Assembly: GCF_023159225.1 (NCBI RefSeq)
Contig: NC_063168.1
Location: 52,307,398-52,371,397, forward strand
Reading direction: 5' to 3'
Origin: Perognathus longimembris pacificus
Taxonomy: Eukaryota; Chordata; Mammalia; Rodentia; Heteromyidae
Length of the DNA stretch: 64,000 nt
This document shows, one piece after another, positions 11,196-25,568 of this stretch. A program made the translations under genes and the position numbers. Under the pieces are notes generated by a model that was not told where the DNA came from, did not search any database, and was given only the letters and a program-made list of their open reading frames with translations. How positions within the stretch are numbered: the stretch's first letter is position 1; each line of letters opens with the position of its first letter.

Positions 11196-13261
11196 TTTTT
11201 TTTAAATGTCACTTTAAAGTTACTGTATTCTACTGTTTTCCTCTCCTTCTCTCCTTCCCCTCCCCATCCTCCTCTCTTTCTCTTCCTTTCTCTTTCTGTC
11301 TTTGTGCCCCGCCCAGGCTAGCTTCAAACTTGAGATTCTCTTGCCTCAGCCTCCTAGGTAGAATCATAGGCACATACCATCACACTGAGTTCATTGCTTT
11401 TTCTGTTAAAAAATTACACTTAGTAATTTTTACTAAATACATCATCTTTGGAGTGGTCTCTAGTACCAGTTCATACAAGAGATCTGAGAAGGGATCCAGA
11501 GAGGAAGGAGATGCCTATTCACTTCCTCCCATCTGTGACATGTTTCTAAAGAAACTACTAAGTACTAGGAACTAAAAAAGCTTACAGTTGTTTCTCATAT
11601 TATTCTTCCAGTGTAGTCTCTGATATGCATAGATGAAAAGAAACCTCAGAATCTTTTGGTTGGACTCAGTCTCTACTACTGGTAGCCCAGACTGGTGGAT
11701 ATTGAATTCATATCATCTGAACTGTAAAAACCTGTCAGATCTTTAAGCCAACAATTCATTTCTGTAATGTGTTAGATAAAAAAGAAATATTATGATTTGC
11801 TAAAGCATTTTAAGGTGAGCTGCGTGATATAGTGAGTAAATACAAATGTGTAGTTTGATAGTACTCAGAAGGCAGCCTAACTGCTGGCCCTTAATCTTTT
11901 CTGCTCATAAGCCTCTGCTCTTCTAAGCCAGTTTTTTCTGAAACTGTCCCTGGTTTGTCCTGCTATTCTAGGAGGATGTTTGCTGTTCTTAAGGTAAACC
12001 TTTTCAGTTCCCAGAATTGACAAGATGGCTTTTTATGTTTCTTATCTGACCCAAGAGATAGAATATACATTATTGTTGTTTCGAAATTCCATTTTGTCTC
12101 TATATGAAAAACTCCTTCTATATTTGTATCCTTAATCGGGTTACTGTTTTATTCTTTAGTCTTCTTTCATCTCACTGTAATTCTTATTCACCCATTCACT
12201 GAAGCACAAATCTGTGCACACATCTATGTATCACCCATCACTCAAGCACAAATCTTAGAATCCTCCTTCCTATCGTTCTTACCTCCTGCCCAAACCAGTT
12301 AAGTTCTTGAGTTCTACCTCCTATTTATACCCACCACTATCTACATGTCACTTGGCAGCCTTCACCATCTCACTAGCTACCCTAGTTGACTCTGGACAGC
12401 CTACGTTTAACTGCTCTTCTTTGGCTTTCAGTAAATCTAGTAATGCTAGAATGCAAAGACGTTTCTAATCTTCACTTGTCTCCTGGATCAAAGTTAAGTG
12501 TCTTTAACAAGAGACATTTCAAGACCAGTCTAGGTGCTTCTACTCCTCTGCATGGAGGGGTCATCATTTGTAACTGATACAGAAAGTTAATTTGGACTGC
12601 CATTAAATATGCACACTCTTCTGGGCATGCCTGTCAGGCTGATCCCCATTCAACATTATGTATGTAATTTGTGTAGATGAGACTATAACTAGAGGAAAGT
12701 AAAAACACCCATGACTTACTAGAACACACAGTGACTGTCCTATGAATGTATCATTAAGAAGTGACCTTAGTACTGAATCAGACAAATAACTTTTTAAAAC
12801 CTAACAGGCATTGGTATTAATCACATTTTTATCATTGATTTGGATTATGTAATATTTTCAAGGATGTGGCAAAAATTCTGTTATTTAAGAATATGCCTCT
12901 ACCACAGAAGTATTTAGAACCATTGTCCTGCCCATGTCTGTTCTCATATCCTGTCACTCTACATACTAAACTTATACAGTCTAGCCATATCAAACAACAT
13001 GCTCTATGCCTTTCAGATTTTATCACAGATTATCACCTTGCTGCTTTGCTTTGCAGTATATCTTACTCTACACATTAAATTTATATTCACTTTTTTGAGT
13101 GAATAAAAGATCTAAGCATCACCTCATTTGTGTTGCTTTTTCTAATCCTCTCAGCTGAAGGCAGGATATGGCCCCCTCCTTTGTACCCTAATAGCATCTT
13201 ATGCATTACTTCTAACATGGCATCTCCTAATATAGCACTTACCAAATTGTACCATAGTGGC

Positions 13262-13405
13262 CCATGTTCAAAGCTCTGGACTCCTTGAGGTCAGGGACTG
13301 TATTGTGGATTTTTGTTGTTGTTGTTCATCTTTGTATTTGCAGTACCTAATGCAGTACTTGACATATAACAAAAACTCAGTACATTTGTATTAGTGAATG
13401 AACTT
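13262..13405 (+). repeat. L2-like LINE 3' tail
   Basis: ctccttgaggtcagggactg, then cagtacctaatgcagtactt and tagtgaatgaac, the usual layout of L2 3' ends. Confidence 0.6.
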
Positions 13406-13524
13406 AGGTTTCCACACCTTGGTTTTCTCCAAAGCAGTAGTCAGTACTTTGGGTGGAAAAGGCAAAAGGATAAGAGAATGGAGAAGGATAAAATAAAAGT
13501 GTTAACAGTTGCAACAATAGCTAA

Positions 13525-13690
13525 TTAGTGCTTGTGTTTGTTACTCTCTATTCTATACCTGTGTTAATTCACTCATTTATTTTTCATGGCAATCCTTTTG
13601 TTTTGCATATAAATAACTGAGGCACAGAGAAACTAAGCAATTTGCACACATCACACAAGTAGAGTGCAGCATAGCTGGCTCCAGAATTTT
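13525..13690 (+). repeat. MIR SINE
   Basis: ttaattcactcatttatttt ... aactgaggcacagagaaact ... agctggctccag follows MIR order. Confidence 0.65.
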
Positions 13691-14340
13691 TGTGCTAGAA
13701 AGGAAAGGAATCTAGAGTGCTCCTGGCACCAGAGTGCTGGATAAAGAGCTAAAATGCCCGATTTTTTTGTTTATTCTTCTCCTCTTCCAGTGTCCAACTT
13801 GTAGTAATGGGGGAACAGGAGCTCAATTATCAGGTTGCCACTAAATCTAGAAGTGCTGAAGATCAGAATGTACATAAAATATTTACAGTCCTGTGTTGGA
13901 TAGGTTTGCATATCTCTCATTTCCACAAGTAAGCCTGTACAAACAGAACTACTTCTGAAATGCAAATCTTAACCTCTTGGGATCAGTAACTGAATAAGAA
14001 AAAAAACATGATCTTCTCAATTTAACTGATTTTTTTTGGTGCCAAAAATATGCATCATCAGTGACAAATATGTCACTTAAATCAAGTAACAGTGATTTGA
14101 AGAGTATATAAAGTTGATCACTCTTCTTGAAAAATCTACTACTTCCCTTTTCCTGGATATTTGTAAGATTTAAGTCTTTCGTAGAAGAATTTGATACTTA
14201 GAAGTCTAATATTTCTTGAGGTTACTTTTCATAGCACAAAAGCTGAGATTTGATTCTTTGGTTATAGTGACTGGCTACAGTTTATAGACCCATACTTAAT
14301 GAGAAAGAAAAAAAACTTGATTTTCCCTCCTTATCCCTGA

Positions 14341-14553
<213 letters not shown>

Positions 14554-14657
14554 TGAGCGTACATATTTCTGATTAAGTTAGTGAAGTGCCTGGTTTTGTA
14601 GAGGAAAAAAGAGCTGATTTTGTAGAGGAAAAAAATAAAATTAAAAATAAATAATTC

Positions 14658-14890
14658 CTGCCAGGCACTAGTGGCTCATACCTGCAATCCTAGCTACTCA
14701 TGAGGCTGAGACCTGAGGATTGTGGTTTGAAACCCAGGCAAGAAAGTCTATAAGACTCTTATTTCCAGGTAACTACCAAAAAAGACGGAAATGGAGCTGT
14801 TTCTACTGGTAGAGTGCTAGCCTTGAACAAAAAGCTCAGGGACCTGGCCCTGAGTTAAACGACAGGATTGGCACATACACAAAAAAATAA
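14658..14890 (+). repeat. B1-Geo composite SINE
   Basis: Forward copy about 120 nt after the catalytic hairpin exon. Confidence 0.8.
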
Positions 14891-14986
14891 GTAAACAAAT
14901 CCTGTTTTTATCTTAAATGCTTTGCTAAATTATGAGTTTCAAATACAAAAATATTTCATATTAATAATTCTTTGTATTTATTCTAG

Positions 14987-15145
<159 letters not shown>

Positions 15146-15426
15146 TAGTTGTTATCTATATCTGGTGATGCCATCATTACCATATCTGTAATGAAGATTA
15201 TTTTTCTATGAAGGAATTCAGGGATGAAATTTCACATAAGGATATTTAAAAGTAATAATTTTTTAAAAACGTTCAACAGTTACCCAGGAATATCCTGCTT
15301 AGTTCCAAATAAATGAACATTAATATTAATTTGAATAAATTCTTACATGATATGACAAAACTGAACCAGTATGTAAGTTTTTGTTTTTTAAAAAAATAAT
15401 TTTTGGCTTTAACAAAAATGTTACTT

Positions 15427-15655
15427 AAGCCAGGCACTGGTAGCTTACACCTGTAATCCTAGCTACTCAGAAGGCCAAAATCTGAGGATTGTGGTTAAAA
15501 GCTAGTCAGGAAGGAAATTCCATGAGACTCTTATCTCCAGTTGACTACCAGAAAGCTGAAAGTGAAGCTGCAGTTCAAGTGGTAGAGTGCTAGCCTTGAG
15601 CACAATAGCTCAGGGACAGCACCTAGGCCCTGAGTTCAAGCCCCAGTACTGGCAT
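15427..15655 (+). repeat. B1-Geo composite SINE
   Basis: Forward copy, both halves. Confidence 0.85.
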
Positions 15656-16028
15656 AATAACAAAATTAAGTTACTTAGAATTTGTTCCAAAGGCAGAAAA
15701 TATAATGAATTTATGTTAAATTACTGAAGCATATTTACTTGGGGATTTTTTTAACTTGATTTATTCAAGCTTGTAAACATGAATCATTCACCCTAGAAAT
15801 ACCAGGTTTAGCTGAATATACAACCAATAGTTTCATAGCTTTGTTATACTAGTTAGTGTAAATCTAAATTTATGCTTAGTATTGTTACCTCACCAATCTG
15901 AGAATGTTCTCTTATTCAGAAGAATCAGGAGATAAACATGAATAACTCTTAGGTCATCGAAACAATTTCAGATCTATTAAATTACATGCAGTTACCTCAC
16001 AGACAAATTTTTCAGGCTTTAAAAAAAT

Positions 16029-16211
16029 TTTTTTTTTTTTTTTTTTTGGCCAGTCCGTCCCTGGCTTCTTCCCGCTCAAGGCTAGCACTCTGCCACTTGA
16101 GCCACAGCGCCGCTTCTGGCCGTTTTCTGTATATGTGGTGCTGGGGAATCGAACCTAGGGCCTCGTGTATCCGAGGCAGGCACTCTTGCCACTAGGCTAT
16201 ATCCCCAGCCC
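16029..16211 (-). repeat. IDL-Geo-type dimeric SINE, internal deletion
   Basis: Reverse dimer lacking about 27 nt after ggccagtcc; otherwise young. Confidence 0.88.
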
Positions 16212-16235
16212 TTTAAAATAATTTTTAATATGTGA

Positions 16236-16300
16236 ATTAAACGTAGCAAATTGAACTCTACCCCCTCTGTACATCACCTTGTCAATAAATTTTTTAAAAA
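16236..16300 (+). mobile_element. L1-like 3' tail fragment
   Basis: ccccctctgtacatcaccttg then gtcaataaatttt, the same end as the reverse copies at 7895 and 10984. Confidence 0.45.
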
Positions 16301-16571
16301 ACATAGCAAATTGGAGATAAATATTTAATCTGCTGTAGGGAGCTCAGCATACTGATTGACAAGTGATCACTTTTCAAGGAGAATGCCATAAAATTAACAC
16401 ATACAGATGAAAACCGAGATGATTTAATGCACCTGTAAATAGTTCAAATGGTCCTAATGAGAGCACTATATTTATGGCATGGTTGAGGTAGGGTTATTCG
16501 TGATGATGATCGTAGCTTTCTCAGTGGTGAAATTTGCTCAAAACAAGCTGCTTTAGAAGTCAAATTTAAGC

Positions 16572-16772
16572 AGGGAATGTGGCTTAGTGGTAGAGTGCTT
16601 GCCTAGCATGCATGAAGCCCTGGGTTCAATTCCTCAGCACCATATAAACAGAAAAGGCCATAAGCAGTGCTGTGGCTCAAGTGGAAGAGTGCTAGCCTTG
16701 AGCAAAAATAAACCAGGGACAGTGCTCAGGCCCTGAGTTTTCAAGCCTCAGGAACGGCAGAAAAAAAAAAAT
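16572..16772 (+). repeat. IDL-Geo-type dimeric SINE
   Basis: Forward dimer with poly-A, moderately diverged. Confidence 0.85.
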
Positions 16773-17022
16773 TAAGTCTACTTCCTAAATTAAAAAAAAT
16801 CCACCCTCCCAAATATTAAAATGACAAATATTCTGGTATTTCCAGAACTAAAACATAGTTTACTTAAAAATATTAATTTTCTAACAATTTAGATAGCCAA
16901 GTCTTTAGCAAAGTAGAATGGTAATGCTTTTTACCTTTTTACCTGAACAATTTGATCTGAACCATTATGTAACTGCCTTACTGGTGATATATAGTTTATT
17001 ATTAGTTGAATTTTGCAATTGA

Positions 17023-17355
<333 letters not shown>

Positions 17356-18074
17356 TAAAATGTTAAGTGCTCTAGAGAAGTTGTTAGCATTACATGTGCA
17401 AAAAGGGGGAAAATGTCTGTAATGGTGTGTGTGTGTGTATACACAGCACATGAATACCTGCATGTTTGTACATAAGTCAGATTCCATTTCAAGAAAATCA
17501 GTTGGACTAGCCCTCCTTAAGTTCACTGTAGGTGACAACAAAGATAAAATTGATAATTGAATTTCATTTGAACATTCCAAATGCATCTCTCATAACAGGG
17601 GAACACAAAAATCTTCAATAAACAATACTTTCTTCATAATTATTGTATTTAAAAACTATCCCCTACCTGCCAAGTTCTGTCATAGCTTCTAATTTTGTGG
17701 CTCATCAAATTCAAACTCTTAGTTAACCCTTCCTCACCCTACCCCTACCCCTGGGCTTTGATTATCTGTAGTGCCTACTGGTATTCTTTTCCACACAGCA
17801 ATACAATTCTCACAGCCTATATCCTGTTGCTTTCCCTCTCTTATTTCCAAAGCAGCACTTTCTAACTGAAACACAGTGAGAGCCATGTGGATAACTTGAA
17901 ATGTCTAGTAGCCACAGTAGAAAGACAAAAAATAATTATAAAGTCCATTATATACACATACTATTTTAACATGAAACCTTAATATGATCACCATAAAAAG
18001 TTATTAACAAGACTCTTTTGAGACATGGTCTCTGTGTGTATTTCATATTGGCCTTTAACTTAAAAAAAAAAATT

Positions 18075-18240
18075 AGGGTCTTGCACTGGTCCTCTACCAT
18101 TTGAGGTATTGCCTAAATCCTGACTTTTTGCTGGTTAATTGGAGATAAGTTTCACAGATTTTTCTGCCCACACTGCAGTCCTGTAGACCTCAGCCTCCTG
18201 AGTAGCTAGGATTACAAGCAGAAGCCAGTGCCCAGGTTTG
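18075..18240 (-). repeat. Old B1-Geo composite SINE
   Basis: B1-like half clear (ctcctgagtagctaggatta), Geo-like half decayed. Confidence 0.6.
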
Positions 18241-19065
18241 CTTACTGTAAATATTCCAGTTCAGCCTTCAGGGTGCTTATGATTACTGGCATGTGTCACT
18301 ATACTCAGTTTGTCAAGATATTTTACATTTTTATCTTGTCATTCTAAATTTTCAATATCCAGTTTGAATTTTTACTTAATAGTATATCTTACTAGTATAT
18401 CTTCAGTTCTGACAATCACAGAGTTTAATACTTAATGTGGCTTCTGAAGTATACAACTCAGGTCTAACCTTTTAAAGAGCCACCTCTTAAATCTAAATTG
18501 CCATTAATTTTCTCATCTGTCATGTGTAGCTTTAAAGCTCTTCCAAGAACACATCTTTTTCAATTGTTCATTATTAAATCAAAATGTAAATCCAGTTAGT
18601 TGCCTTTGACCCTCTCATAATTCTTCCACATGTTCTTCACATTGGCTGTGTTAACTCAATGTACTAACCAAGCTTCACCCTGGGAATGGTGTACTACCAG
18701 TACCAGAGACAGGTGGACATAATCATAGCAGAGGGTGAGAAGCACTTAGCTTTGAGTTAGGAATCCTGGTTTGTCATCCCAGTCTGCAATAGTAATTAAG
18801 CATTATGATTTTATAGAAAGTTCTTTTTTGTGCCTTTTAAACTCTCAACTCAGAATCTAAGAATCTACTGTAAATAATTCGTTAGAGGTATATTATTTTG
18901 AGATTTGGTCCAGAATCATATTTGTTTCTTTCTGTAGTTTACATATAGTTAGCCAGCAATCTATCTAATCTTTATACTATCTAAAATGTATTTGTCTTGA
19001 GGATTATTTGGCTTTGTTTGATACCTCAGTCATAGTCATGTTCTAGAGTATGCTGTCAGATACAT

Positions 19066-19273
19066 TTTTTTTTTTTTTTGGCCAGTCCTGGGCCCTGGAC
19101 TCAGGGCCTGAGCACTGTCCCTGGCTTCCTTTTTGCTCAAGGCTAGCACTCTGCCGCTTGAGCCACAGCGCCACTTCTGGCCGTTTTCTGTATATGTGGT
19201 GCTGGGGAATCGAACCCAGGGCCTCATGTATACAAGGCAAGCTCTCTCGCCACTAGGCCATATCCCCAGCCCC
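19066..19273 (-). repeat. IDL-Geo-type dimeric SINE
   Basis: Near-intact reverse copy flanked by direct repeats cagatacat / gagatacat. Confidence 0.92.
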
Positions 19274-20179
19274 GAGATACATATTTTTGATGAGTTCAAA
19301 TAGATTAAAAATCCTATTTTCTTCAACTCAAAACTTTAAAAAATAAACTGCAACTAGTATTTTTTTAATATGCCTGGTCTAAAAACAGCTATCTGTTGGA
19401 CCTATTTAGTTATAGTAGGACACTTTTTTGGACATTTGACAGATTAAAGTACATATTAAATGATTCCAAAATAAATAAATTAGGGAAACCATGTGAAAGT
19501 TACCAGTTGCAAATTCTACTTTTCCTACTTTAGGCCACTAAAAATGGAAGAGTTAGGAAAATTAGGGTATAAGCACATGATGTTTCTCTGCTAGTGTTGA
19601 ATCTTCAACTATTATTAGTCTCATTTAAGAACTGGTTTGGTAATGCAGTGCTCCAGATGAGTGCTTTGTTATGTGGCAGTGGAACAGTATTAAACACATG
19701 GATAAGTCGAAAAATGTAATCTTAAGCTTGACTATTTTTCAGTTTCTCTTTCTGTATAGAGAAACTCCTATTGCTAAACCCTCTGAAAAGAACTAATTTT
19801 TTATTTTTAAATTAAATAATTTAGCCTACTAGAAAACCATCCACATGCTTGGTTAATCCCTTACTTTTAATTTACCAGTTGTCTGTGTGTGTGTTAAAAG
19901 TATTCACCTCCCTTTGATTCCACTTTTGCTTAACAGATCCCTTACTGCTGTGACATGGCCAGAGCTTCCTACTTGTACCACACTGTGCTGCCACCAGACT
20001 GAGTTCCCACTTTCTGTTGCCCTGGCAGAAAAGAGCTGTTCCAAACTACACTCTTCTGTCACCTGAACACATTGTACTTAGTACAGACTACCAGGAAATT
20101 CCATTCCTAAAACACAAACTTTTTAAAAATAAATGACACTACCTTTATGTGTGTGTGCGCACACATGTTTGCTTGCTTG

Positions 20180-20412
20180 CTGCTCCTGAGCTTTGAGGCT
20201 TGAATCTCAGGGTCTGAGCACTGTCCCTGAGCTTCTTTGCTCAAGGCTGGTACTCTACCACTACTTGAGCTGCAACTCCACTTCTAGCTTTTTTGGTGGT
20301 TAATTAGAGATAAGTGTCACACAGACTTTTATGTGCAGGCTGGCTTCGAACCACAGTCTTCAGATCTCAGTCTCCTGAGTAGGATTACAGGCATGAGTCA
20401 GCAGTACCCAGC
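20180..20412 (-). repeat. B1-Geo composite SINE
   Basis: Reverse copy with both halves. Confidence 0.8.
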
Positions 20413-20449
20413 TAATGTATCTTTTTTGTTTGTTTGTTGTCTTTTCTTT

Positions 20450-20525
20450 TTTGGTACTGGGGATAGAACCCAGGATGTTGCACTTGCTAGGCAAGCACTT
20501 TGCTACAGAGCTACATCCCAGCCCT
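20450..20525 (-). repeat. ID-like monomer
   Basis: tggtactggggatagaaccc to agctacatcccagccc. Confidence 0.75.
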
Positions 20526-20689
20526 CTAATGTACCTTTTTTAAATTCTGCTTTTCTTCCAGCCAATGTCTTGAATGTGTTATTCCTAGCTAAGCATTTAC
20601 TTACACACATCTTTGGGAAAGCTTAGTCTTATAAAGAGATACAAAATAATGATGGGAGGGGATTCGAGCATTGATGAGAATCAAAGGAA

Positions 20690-20711
20690 CACACACGCAC
20701 ACACACACACC
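20690..20711. repeat. (CA)n microsatellite
   Basis: Short CA run with one G interruption. Confidence 0.8.
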
Positions 20712-21202
20712 ACCACCCCCCTCCAAACAAAGGGGAGGAAGGAGAGGAATGAAAATATGGTGAGAAAGGTGAATTTGTTCTATGTGTACTGTGTACATCT
20801 AGGGAAGTATCATTGAAACCTCATATTAAAAATGTCTCCTAATTTGAAAATAAAGTAATAAAAAAGAAAGACAATGAAAGCATCAAGGAAATGGTAGTTA
20901 AATGCCCAGTGAGATAGTCAAACATAAATGCTGTGGAAATCTGCAGAAAGGTGACCTCCTAGTGGGCAGGAATGGTCATTGAGTGCTTTGTGGAAGACAG
21001 GAAAAGTAGTACTACCACCACATGTACCCCAACATTATAGCCCTGCTCTACACCTTGTCATCACCAGTCCTCCCTTAGAGGAGATTTTGATGGATGGATG
21101 AGAAAGGAAAGAGCAGGAGTTTCTAGCTTCCTTTCTGCTCTTACAGCAGAAAAGAGAGGTCTGATGAACAGACCTCATTACCTTCTATTTAAAAAGTTCC
21201 TG

Positions 21203-21435
21203 AGCCCGGTGCCAGTGGCTCACACCTATAATCCTAGCCATTCAGGAGGCTGAGATCTGAGGATTGCTATTTTAAGCCAGCCTGGGCAGGAAAGTCTGTA
21301 GACTCTTATCTCCAGTAAACTACCAAAAAAGCCAGAAGGGGAGCTGCGGCTCAAATGGGAGAGTGCTAGTCTTGTGCAAAATAAGCTCCGGACAGCTCCC
21401 AGGCCCTGAGTTCAAGCCCTAGGACTTAAAAAAGA
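21203..21435 (+). repeat. B1-Geo composite SINE
   Basis: gcccggtgccagtggctcac to poly-A with AAAAC units. Confidence 0.85.
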
Positions 21436-22102
21436 AAAAAAAAAACAAAACCTCTTCAGGGTAGTCTAATGTGTTGCTAAAATTAAGAACCATTTGCCTG
21501 TTATCCAGAATTGGTCCTTAACAGATTAATCTGTTTTTTGAAATTGGATATAACTTGTAAGTTATTCATCATAAATTTGTTCACAATATAGCTGATAGCA
21601 GATATTTCTTGATTAGAAAATGTAAAATTGCGAAAGAATTTTGATAGCATTTTCCTGGCCAAGCAATAAAAGTAAGAAATTAGAGAAGTTCCCTGATTTA
21701 CTGAAGCATGAATCTAAGCCTGTGCTCTATATAAATATGAAAGTTGACTTTATGTATGTGTCCACAAGTGCTCATAGTTATAGTCCTTCCTTAAATTGCA
21801 GTTTGTAGTAGTTAGGAGCTTTCTGATTGCTTTATTCCTATATACTAAAATATTACCATGTTTTGGAGGCCTAGCTTCAAGAGGTATATTCATTTCCTTT
21901 TTAAGAAAAGTATCTTAAAAAGACATCTATAAGGTAAACACTAGAGCTGGGTATCACCTTATTTATCATAAGTGCCTAATTGTGAAGAAAATGTTGACAG
22001 AGCAACAGTTTCAAATAAGTTTAGGCTATAAACGTAAATTTTAATCATCTGGGAGACAACATATTAGAATTAACTGGATTGCTTGTTTATTTGTTTTGTT
22101 TT

Positions 22103-22297
22103 TGTTGCCAGTCCTGGGGCATGGACTCAGGGCCTGAGTACTGTCCCTGGCTTCTTTTTGCTCAAGGCTAGCACTCTACCTCTTGAGCCACAGCGCCACT
22201 TCTGGCTTTTTTCTATATATGTGGTATTGAGGAATCGAACCTAGGGCTTCGTGTATACGAAGCGAGCACTTTACCACTAGGCCATATTCCTAGCACC
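22103..22297 (-). repeat. IDL-Geo-type dimeric SINE
   Basis: Reverse copy, both halves present. Confidence 0.88.
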
Positions 22298-23275
22298 CAC
22301 TGTATTGCTATAGTTAGTAGCCTGGTTCCAAATAAATATCTGTACCTATGGAAAGAAGGTAATGTCACAGATTACTTGGGTTTGGAATTAGCAAAGAAGT
22401 ATGACCACTGTATCTTCGAAAGCAATCAAGTGAACATCAGTCAACTGTACCTGCAGTGTAAAGTCATTTTACTGAATAAGCTTGAATGAACAATGTTCCA
22501 AATTGTTTGAATTAAAAATTCACCTCACTCTAGTGTTATAGAAACTTACTTTAGCTTCTTGGCTATAAATTCTACGTGTTGATGACACGAGGCATTGGAA
22601 TCTAAATATGCTACAAGCCAGTATAGGCCATCTAGCCTCTGTCTTGGTTTTCCTACTTAATACCCTTGGGGCTTTGGTTTTTTAATTTCAGGGTTTTTTT
22701 TTTCCCCCCTTAAAAATTGATACTGTTGAAATTAGGCATTTTAAATTTAGGAGACATTTATAAAGTGCCTAAGCATAAAGTATTTATTCACTTATTTAGA
22801 AAGTGCTTATGAATAGGAACAAAGAAAAACTCTCATTTTTAAGCTTTTTTAAAATATCTGAAGTTCCTGTTTTTTAGTGAAACATGTTGCACAAGGACAT
22901 TTTCAAAGGTATATAATAGTAGTTTCAAGCTCTCTTTAGTCATTAGGAAATGACATGAACTCAGCCAAGTTTTTCACTTGAATTAAATGTATACCTTTTG
23001 GTCTTCCAATAACATAACATATTTTCATTTTCTAATGTTTTTCATTTAATTATCAAGACATCAAGTAGTAAATCTAAAAGGAATCTTCAAATTTCCCAGT
23101 TTAACTTACTTATATTTTCTCAAAAGTAGGTAGTAGTGAGCTTTACCAGAAACCATTACAGCATTCTTTAAAATTAGAATGACAAGAATAACATTTTTGA
23201 GATAAGTTTTGCAGATGAGTTGAATGTATCAATGGAAGAAAAAAAAAATCTATTTTTTCTTGTTTCCTTTCACAG

Positions 23276-23320
23276 GCAGCGATACCGTCTTTATCCCGGT
23301 TACACTGCCCCATGGCCCAA
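23276..23320 (+). CDS. SOS1: SOS1 alternative 45-nt exon (15 residues)
   Basis: Acceptor ttgtttcctttcacag and a weak donor CAA|gttagt bound 45 nt. Both ends are phase 1, so inclusion adds 15 residues in frame (SDTVFIPVTLPHGP plus a split Arg). SOS1 is known to have two isoforms differing by this 15-residue insert just before the first Grb2-binding motif. Against my recollection of human, two positions differ (N to S and Q to P). The GTTAGT donor fits regulated inclusion. Either splice choice keeps the Arg of the RSAS phosphosite. Confidence 0.9.
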
Positions 23321-23984
23321 GTTAGTATATTTGGTTTCAGACTCCTAATTCTTGCTTCGGCTTTAAAAATCAAACCAATTATCAGCTTTCCTGCTAAAAT
23401 TCTACTTGGGTCTGGCAGCATTTAGTATCTGCTTGCACCATGTTAAAAGTGAGGCCTTCACTTTGTGTTATCCTTTGATCATAAATGATTTGCTTAAATT
23501 TATACTTTCCATGCTTTTCATAAAACCTTTTTCTCTTTTAAAAAAAGTATTAAGTGAGTGGCTTCCACGCTTAACCATTTCTCTTTTCTAAACATAGAAT
23601 CTAAATATATTTTTATGTTCAACTTTGAAAAAGCAAGAGCATGCATGCGCATATTGGAATGCTGGCAGCTACATGCAGTGTTCAAATCACAAAGTACACA
23701 AAGCCCAGTTACAGCATAGATTCTGGGTTTTAGACTTTAGAAGGGTTGTCTTACAATTTAAATGATAAAGCCTAATCATTTAGATAAACAGATAACATGA
23801 CATTGTAGCTATTTTACTTTCAATTTTAAAGTCAACTAATAATTTACTAAATCCATTATTTTAAGCTAATAGACTAGTAGCATTGCTATCCTTCCATACA
23901 AATAATTTCAAAATGTGTACAATAAAAAATATTAGCTACAAGCTAAATTAAAGCTAATTAAGCTTTTATTAAAAGTAGGTGATC

Positions 23985-24062
23985 AGGGCTGGAGGCAGAG
24001 CTCAAGTGGTAAAGTGTCTGCCTAGCTTGCTAGAGTCCCTTGAGTTCAGTCCTTCTTGGTGT
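23985..24062 (+). repeat. ID-like monomer
   Basis: gggctggaggcagagctcaa to gttcagtcc; tail turned into an AATC/AATT repeat. Confidence 0.55.
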
Positions 24063-24949
24063 AATCAATCAACCAATTAATTAACCAATCAATGAAATAG
24101 GTGACCAAAATGTTGATTTTTTATAAAGTACTCTTAAAGCCTAATGTTTAAAGAAATAGAAAGAACCTATCAAGTACAATTTTGAATATTTAAGCATTTT
24201 AACTTTTTAATGGTTATAAACTAACACTTAAAGTGTTGTCTTTCAAAGTGTAATTATTTATATACCTGTATTATGTCCTGTCACCATAAAGGAAGATAGG
24301 TTCTGGTTAGAGTTTTGCTTTCCTTTTTGTCCCAGTTTACTAATGTCTTAAATCAGGTTCACTAGATTTTAAGAGTAATTTCTGTTTTTATCATCAGGAC
24401 TGCCCCAATAATCTTACATTGGCTCCATCCAGTTAAAGCTTTCATGATCAGGATTTTGCTTACATGCCTGTACCAAAGCCCTCCACAGGCACCAGATCCT
24501 CGCCCCTCCATCCTGCAACAGAATGGCTAGACAGCAATACTGGGGACAACTGTGAAGATAGAACTTGTTCCTAAGGATTCTCCAGTAAGGGCAGAGGAAG
24601 GGTACACTGATAAAGGCAGAGGAAAAACAATGAGCTCATCACTAAGCTTGACAAAAATTACCATTCCAGTGGAAATCTAAGAATTATGCCAAATTAAAAA
24701 TTCCAATAATAAATTAACAGTGGGAATGTTATTTTGTTCCAGAAGCAAAATAACAGTATCTTAGGTGGCATTTTTCCAAGAAATTTCTGCATGTTTTATA
24801 GCAGTGTGCTTTAATGAAATATTACTGGGTATTGGTTTATTAAACTGCTTTTGATATCTCTAGACATTTCTTTTAATAAGACGTTTCCAGCTAAGCCTTT
24901 TCAAGATTAATGAGTAAAATAAAATTCTTATAAACTTAAAATATTTTAA

Positions 24950-25084
<135 letters not shown>

Positions 25085-25568
25085 TAGAAAATCTTGTTAT
25101 CTGGAAATTGGAATCATTAGTTACATTATAGTCAGTTGTTTACATCTATTTTATTCCTCACTGAGACAGGGTAACATTTTATAGTATTTGGGCTTAATGG
25201 TTTAAACAAGAATTAAATATGGATGTATGCAATATATTTGTTACCCTTCTCAAAAGTAGTTATTTGGTATGTGTGCATAACCTCTGCAAATCTAAAACTA
25301 TGAGTACTTTCAAGAGAAGTGCTTTAATGTGTAAGTAAGAGTAATCTAGCCATATGCATTTTTAAAAACACATATACATAGGAAAAGGACAGAAAAAGAG
25401 GTCTGAAGCTTTGTGTGAAGGTACACACTTACGTGAAACAGTGCCTTAGTATATAAAGAGTCTTTGCTGAACCTTTAGGGGATCTGGCATGCTTCTAAAT
25501 GGGGCTTTCATGAAAATTCATTACTTTTGTCTACCCATTTTAGCTTTTTTCATTTTGCCATGTGAATT

